NCBI GenBank assembly: GCA_030671745.1
Contig: DAOVHT010000014.1
Coordinates: 1-16,252, forward strand
Direction: 5' to 3'
DNA length: 16,252 nucleotides
Source: Candidatus Nanohaloarchaea archaeon
Lineage (GTDB): Archaea; EX4484-52; GLR71
Every line of letters starts with the position of its first letter. Position 1 is the first letter of the stretch. The position numbers and the translations under genes were made by a program. Below are positions 14,122 to 16,252 of the stretch, piece after piece. Below the pieces are notes generated by a model that was not told the origin of the DNA, ran no database searches, and worked only from the letters and a program-made list of their open reading frames with translations.

Positions 14122-14133
14122 ATATAAATATAT
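14122..14133. promoter_or_regulatory. shared bidirectional TATA box
   Basis: ATATAAATATAT, nearly symmetric, lies midway between two divergent start codons (ATG at 14101 minus and 14152 plus), about 25-26 bases from each. Neither ATG has a Shine-Dalgarno. A GGGTG on the minus side could be a BRE for the minus gene. Confidence 0.6.
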
Positions 14134-14151
14134 CACCCCTAAAGTCCTTCT

Positions 14152-14973
14152 ATGAACCTAAAAGAAGCGCTTAAAGGCAAGATTCCTGAAAAAGACGAGC
14201 AATACATCTATCGTGCTTTTGAGATTATAGGCGACATCGCGATAATCCAGGTGCCTGAAGAGATAGAGCAGCATAAGATGCTGATGGCCGAGACCCTTTG
14301 CGCACTCCACAAGAACATAAAAGTAGTCTTGAGAAAGATTGATGATGTCTCAGGAAAATACAGGATTGGCAAATATGAGACCTTGATCGGTGACAGGACC
14401 GACACCATCTACTCTGAGAACAACATACGACTTAAAGCCGACCCGACAAGAGCATATTTCTCATCTAAACTGGGCACTGAACGTGAACGTATAACTGCGC
14501 AGGTAAAAGATGGCGAGACCATCGTCTGCATGTTTGCAGGCATCGGCCCGTTCCCGATAAATGTTGCAAAAGTGCACGATGTCACGATAAAGGCTGTCGA
14601 GATAAACCCTGAGGCCACAGCACTTTTTGCAGAGAGCTTGAAACTGAACCGCCTGAAAGGAAAGATTGAGATTTTTACAGGTGATATCAAAGACATAGTG
14701 CCTAACTTCCCGGAGAAGTTCGACCGCATCATGATGCCTGCTCCAAAAGACGCACCCGAATTCTTAGACCTGGCCTTACAGAAAGTAAAAAAGGGCGGCA
14801 TCATAAACTATTACTCTTTCGTCCCTGCCGAGGATTATGACGACCTTGAAGAGACTGTAAAGAAACAATGCGCAGACCTCGGCCGTAAAGTAGAGATCCT
14901 TGCCAAACGCAGATGCGGAAACATAGGCATCTGCCAGTACCGTGGCGCAATAGATATAAAAGTCCTTGACTGA
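14152..14973 (+). CDS. trm5: Trm5-like tRNA (guanine37-N1) methyltransferase
   Basis: SAM-dependent methyltransferase of the Met-10/Trm5 family, expected to make m1G37 in tRNA and so prevent frameshifting. Seen are the D2-type segment (AFEIIGDIAIIQVPEEI, residues 22-38), YFSSKLGTERERI (102-114), motif I VCMFAGIGPF (125-134), AVEINPEA (148-155), GDIKDI (177-182), MMPAPKDAPEFLDLAL (194-209) and GGIINYYSF (215-223). At 273 residues it is shorter than the roughly 330-residue archaeal Trm5, lacking the N-terminal D1 domain. The usual Asn-Leu-Pro after motif III reads Pro-Ala-Pro. The start is supported by a TATA box about 25 bases upstream; the transcript is leaderless. A wyosine-pathway paralog cannot be excluded. 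Confidence 0.92.
   Translation: MNLKEALKGKIPEKDEQYIYRAFEIIGDIAIIQVPEEIEQHKMLMAETLCALHKNIKVVLRKIDDVSGKYRIGKYETLIGDRTDTIYSENNIRLKADPTRAYFSSKLGTERERITAQVKDGETIVCMFAGIGPFPINVAKVHDVTIKAVEINPEATALFAESLKLNRLKGKIEIFTGDIKDIVPNFPEKFDRIMMPAPKDAPEFLDLALQKVKKGGIINYYSFVPAEDYDDLEETVKKQCADLGRKVEILAKRRCGNIGICQYRGAIDIKVLD
14952..14961 (+). promoter_or_regulatory. TATA box of the structured RNA
   Basis: AGATATAAAA inside the last codons of trm5, centre about 27 bases before 14984, where the terminal helix of the RNA begins. The spacing fits transcription starting at the first helix base. Confidence 0.5.
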
Positions 14974-14983
14974 TATTTGTATT

Positions 14984-15256
14984 ATGGGACCTTAGGGTAG
15001 CTAACGATTGAAGGCATCGTGCCTTCATTGTCTACATTGGTCATCCTTGTGGGCTGGGGGTCCTCAGACCTGTGTTCAAAACGACCGATGCTCCGTCGAC
15101 GCGCAGTTGACATTCACACCCTGTGTGAAGTCAATGTTTATTATCTGTAATTTGCGCAAAGAAGTATCGGACTGACATGTCACCTGAGCGCAAGCGAATG
15201 GTGTCATTATTGGTCAACCTTATATGTGGTTGCTGTGAAATTCACAGGGGTCCCAT
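14984..15256 (+). ncRNA. candidate structured non-coding RNA of unknown family (about 270 nt)
   Basis: No coding frame fits here, and base composition is richer in G+C than flanking intergenic DNA. The ends pair: ATGGGACC (14984-14991) with GGTCCCAT (15249-15256). Inside are TGAAGGCA/TGCCTTCA (15009-15027), a 12-bp stem TTGAC-A-TTCACAC/GTGTGAA-GTCAA (15107-15134), CACC..GC-GCAA-GC..GGTG (15181-15203), CAACC/GGTTG (15215-15232) and CTGTGAA/TTCACAG (15233-15247). A TATA box lies 27 bases upstream and a T-tract directly downstream, both for the plus strand. Size and closed ends recall SRP or RNase P RNA, but signature motifs of neither are seen. Confidence 0.65.
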
Positions 15257-15271
15257 TTTCTGTATTTTTTT
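15257..15271 (+). terminator. T-tract terminator of the structured RNA
   Basis: TTTCTGTATTTTTTT right after the terminal helix, ending in seven Ts (15265-15271), as expected for archaeal termination. Confidence 0.55.
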
Positions 15272-15320
15272 GTTCGGATTTAAGGGGTTATGGTGCCTAA
15301 AAAACAGATAAAAAATTATC

Positions 15321-15330
15321 CTATATATAC
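15321..15330 (+). promoter_or_regulatory. TATA box of the secreted-protein gene
   Basis: CTATATATAC, centred 26 bases before the ATG at 15352, with no Shine-Dalgarno: leaderless layout. Confidence 0.6.
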
Positions 15331-15351
15331 CCCTTCTGATAATTATATACT

Positions 15352-16252
15352 ATGCACAGACATAGGTCTTTAATTAGGGATAAAACTGTAATTTTTTCAA
15401 CTGTCTTAATCGTTATTTTATACTTATCCTCTTTGGGTTTTGCAATATCTGCAGGACCTAAGATATTGATTGTTGCAGATAGTGATGAGGGCAATAGTAA
15501 GTATACATCTTATTATACTGATGCATTAGTTAGAAATAATTATAACTATGGTGTTGACTATGATATTGAATGGGTATCAGGTGATGATGACGGTCCAACA
15601 TATGGGTTCATGTCAGATTATGATATTGTGATATGGTTTACAGGTGAACAATCTGATTCTACCTTGACTTATAGTGATATATTAAATATTAAAACTTATC
15701 TCAATACGGGTGGCGCTTTTTTTATGAGCAGCACTTATGCAGCAGTTAGAGAATATGAATCTTATTCTGATTTTTTTAATATGTATATGAATATTAACTC
15801 TCCACTGAATGGCGTATGGTTGATGAGTTATGGGTCAAATACGATTTATGATCTTTATCTTTCAGAAGAAAATTCAATCTATCCAACTTCATTAAAATTT
15901 GATTCCGATGTACACGATACTGCCCGTGTACTTTCTCATATAAATGCATTTGATGATTCTAGATCTTATAATTTATTTGATGTTGTCACATCTTTAAATA
16001 ATGGGAACGATAAGTTTTTAATGTATAATACCATCGCAATAGCCTCAGACCTCACGACACACAAAGTAGTATATTTCGGTCTGGGTTTTGAATCAATATT
16101 GCATCCTATATATTATGATAATGAATCTTACAATGAGCAAACTCGAGCAACACTGATGACAAACATAATAAATTACCTTTATACACCAAGAACTCATATA
16201 TCTTCTATCTCTCCAGAAAATACAAAAGACAACATAACAATTACTGTATATT
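15352..16252 (+). CDS. large secreted protein with a glutamine-amidotransferase-like N-terminal domain (partial)
   Basis: Open frame of 300 codons running off the window. It begins with a basic MHRHRSLIRDK and a hydrophobic signal segment (VIFSTVLIVILYLSSLGFA, residues 13-31). Then come PKILIVADSDEG, DYDIVIWFTGEQ, and LTYSDILNIKTYLNTGGAFF, the pattern of a flavodoxin-like or GATase1/ThuA-like domain found in many secreted archaeal and bacterial proteins, where it is usually not a true amidotransferase. Near residue 284 ISSISPENTKDNITITV looks like the start of an Ig-like beta-sandwich domain. A cell-surface or adhesion protein is likely. The ATG is 26 bases from a TATA box centre. Coding is AT-rich with many Asn, Tyr and Ser, as usual for surface proteins. 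Confidence 0.85.
   Translation, partial: MHRHRSLIRDKTVIFSTVLIVILYLSSLGFAISAGPKILIVADSDEGNSKYTSYYTDALVRNNYNYGVDYDIEWVSGDDDGPTYGFMSDYDIVIWFTGEQSDSTLTYSDILNIKTYLNTGGAFFMSSTYAAVREYESYSDFFNMYMNINSPLNGVWLMSYGSNTIYDLYLSEENSIYPTSLKFDSDVHDTARVLSHINAFDDSRSYNLFDVVTSLNNGNDKFLMYNTIAIASDLTTHKVVYFGLGFESILHPIYYDNESYNEQTRATLMTNIINYLYTPRTHISSISPENTKDNITITVY

Noticed and set aside
14409..14804. 131-codon open frame on the minus strand
   Set aside because: It is antisense to trm5, whose motifs are clear; the antisense product shows no family features.
15061..15090. tRNA T-arm-like GTGTTCAAAAC
   Set aside because: The flanking bases do not form a T stem and no acceptor or anticodon arm of proper spacing accompanies it.
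14984..15256. SRP (7S) RNA or RNase P RNA
   Set aside because: Length and paired ends fit, but I could not find the conserved SRP helix-8 tetraloop region or the RNase P core sequences on either strand, and the 3' part folds locally. A covariance search is needed, so only an unknown RNA is called.

Overview
The window looks like archaeal chromosome. Two genes are of archaeal informational type: diphthine synthase (11574-12308, minus) and a Trm5-like tRNA m1G37 methyltransferase (14152-14973, plus). There is also a DUF357-type small protein (11033-11281, minus). Most transcription units begin with an archaeal TATA box centred about 24-27 nt before an ATG, as in leaderless transcripts, while internal genes carry GGTG/GGTGA-type Shine-Dalgarno sequences. 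The AT-rich base composition, compact layout and many small lineage-specific membrane proteins would fit a DPANN-type lineage, but that placement is inference.

Layout. (A) 1-2232, minus: four tandem paralogous multi-membrane-segment proteins, with a possible fifth gene starting at the window edge. (B) 2233-2577: a divergent regulatory region with several TATA boxes and a perfect 13-bp inverted repeat carrying BRE-like sequence. (C) 2578-7045, plus: an operon of two signal-peptide membrane proteins with coiled-coil tails, a third signal-peptide membrane protein with a coiled coil, and a 679-residue helical protein with one N-terminal membrane anchor; then a possible coding remnant (7045-7146) and a separate soluble protein (7217-7900). 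(D) 7901-8153: poly-T terminator region and a leaderless promoter. (E) 8154-8894, plus: another membrane protein of the same family, ending in an Arg/Tyr/Gly tail. (F) 8924-10913, minus: a membrane-anchored HExxH putative metalloprotease and an AAA_14/DUF4143 ATPase whose promoter is preceded by three 33-bp-spaced repeats. (G) 11033-12308, minus: DUF357-type protein, small membrane protein, dphB. (H) 12334-14101, minus: three unrecognised proteins. (I) 14152-14973, plus: trm5, sharing one symmetric TATA box with the divergent neighbour. (J) 14984-15256, plus: a candidate highly structured non-coding RNA closed by an 8-bp terminal helix, with its own TATA box and T-tract. (K) 15352-16252, plus: a large secreted protein running off the end.

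How the genes may work together. Membrane proteins from A, C and E share a recognisable core (LLP/VP, then YG/FG-hydrophobic-Leu/Ile, then K-x-x-x-F, followed by hydrophobic helices). The two sets in A and C are divergently transcribed from one regulatory region with matched promoter elements. The simplest reading is a multi-subunit, lineage-specific envelope complex with cytoplasmic coiled-coil tails; no ATPase or enzyme in these operons reveals what it does. The most unusual items are this paralog family, the unidentified structured RNA, the 33-bp repeat array before the ATPase gene, and the shared bidirectional TATA box.
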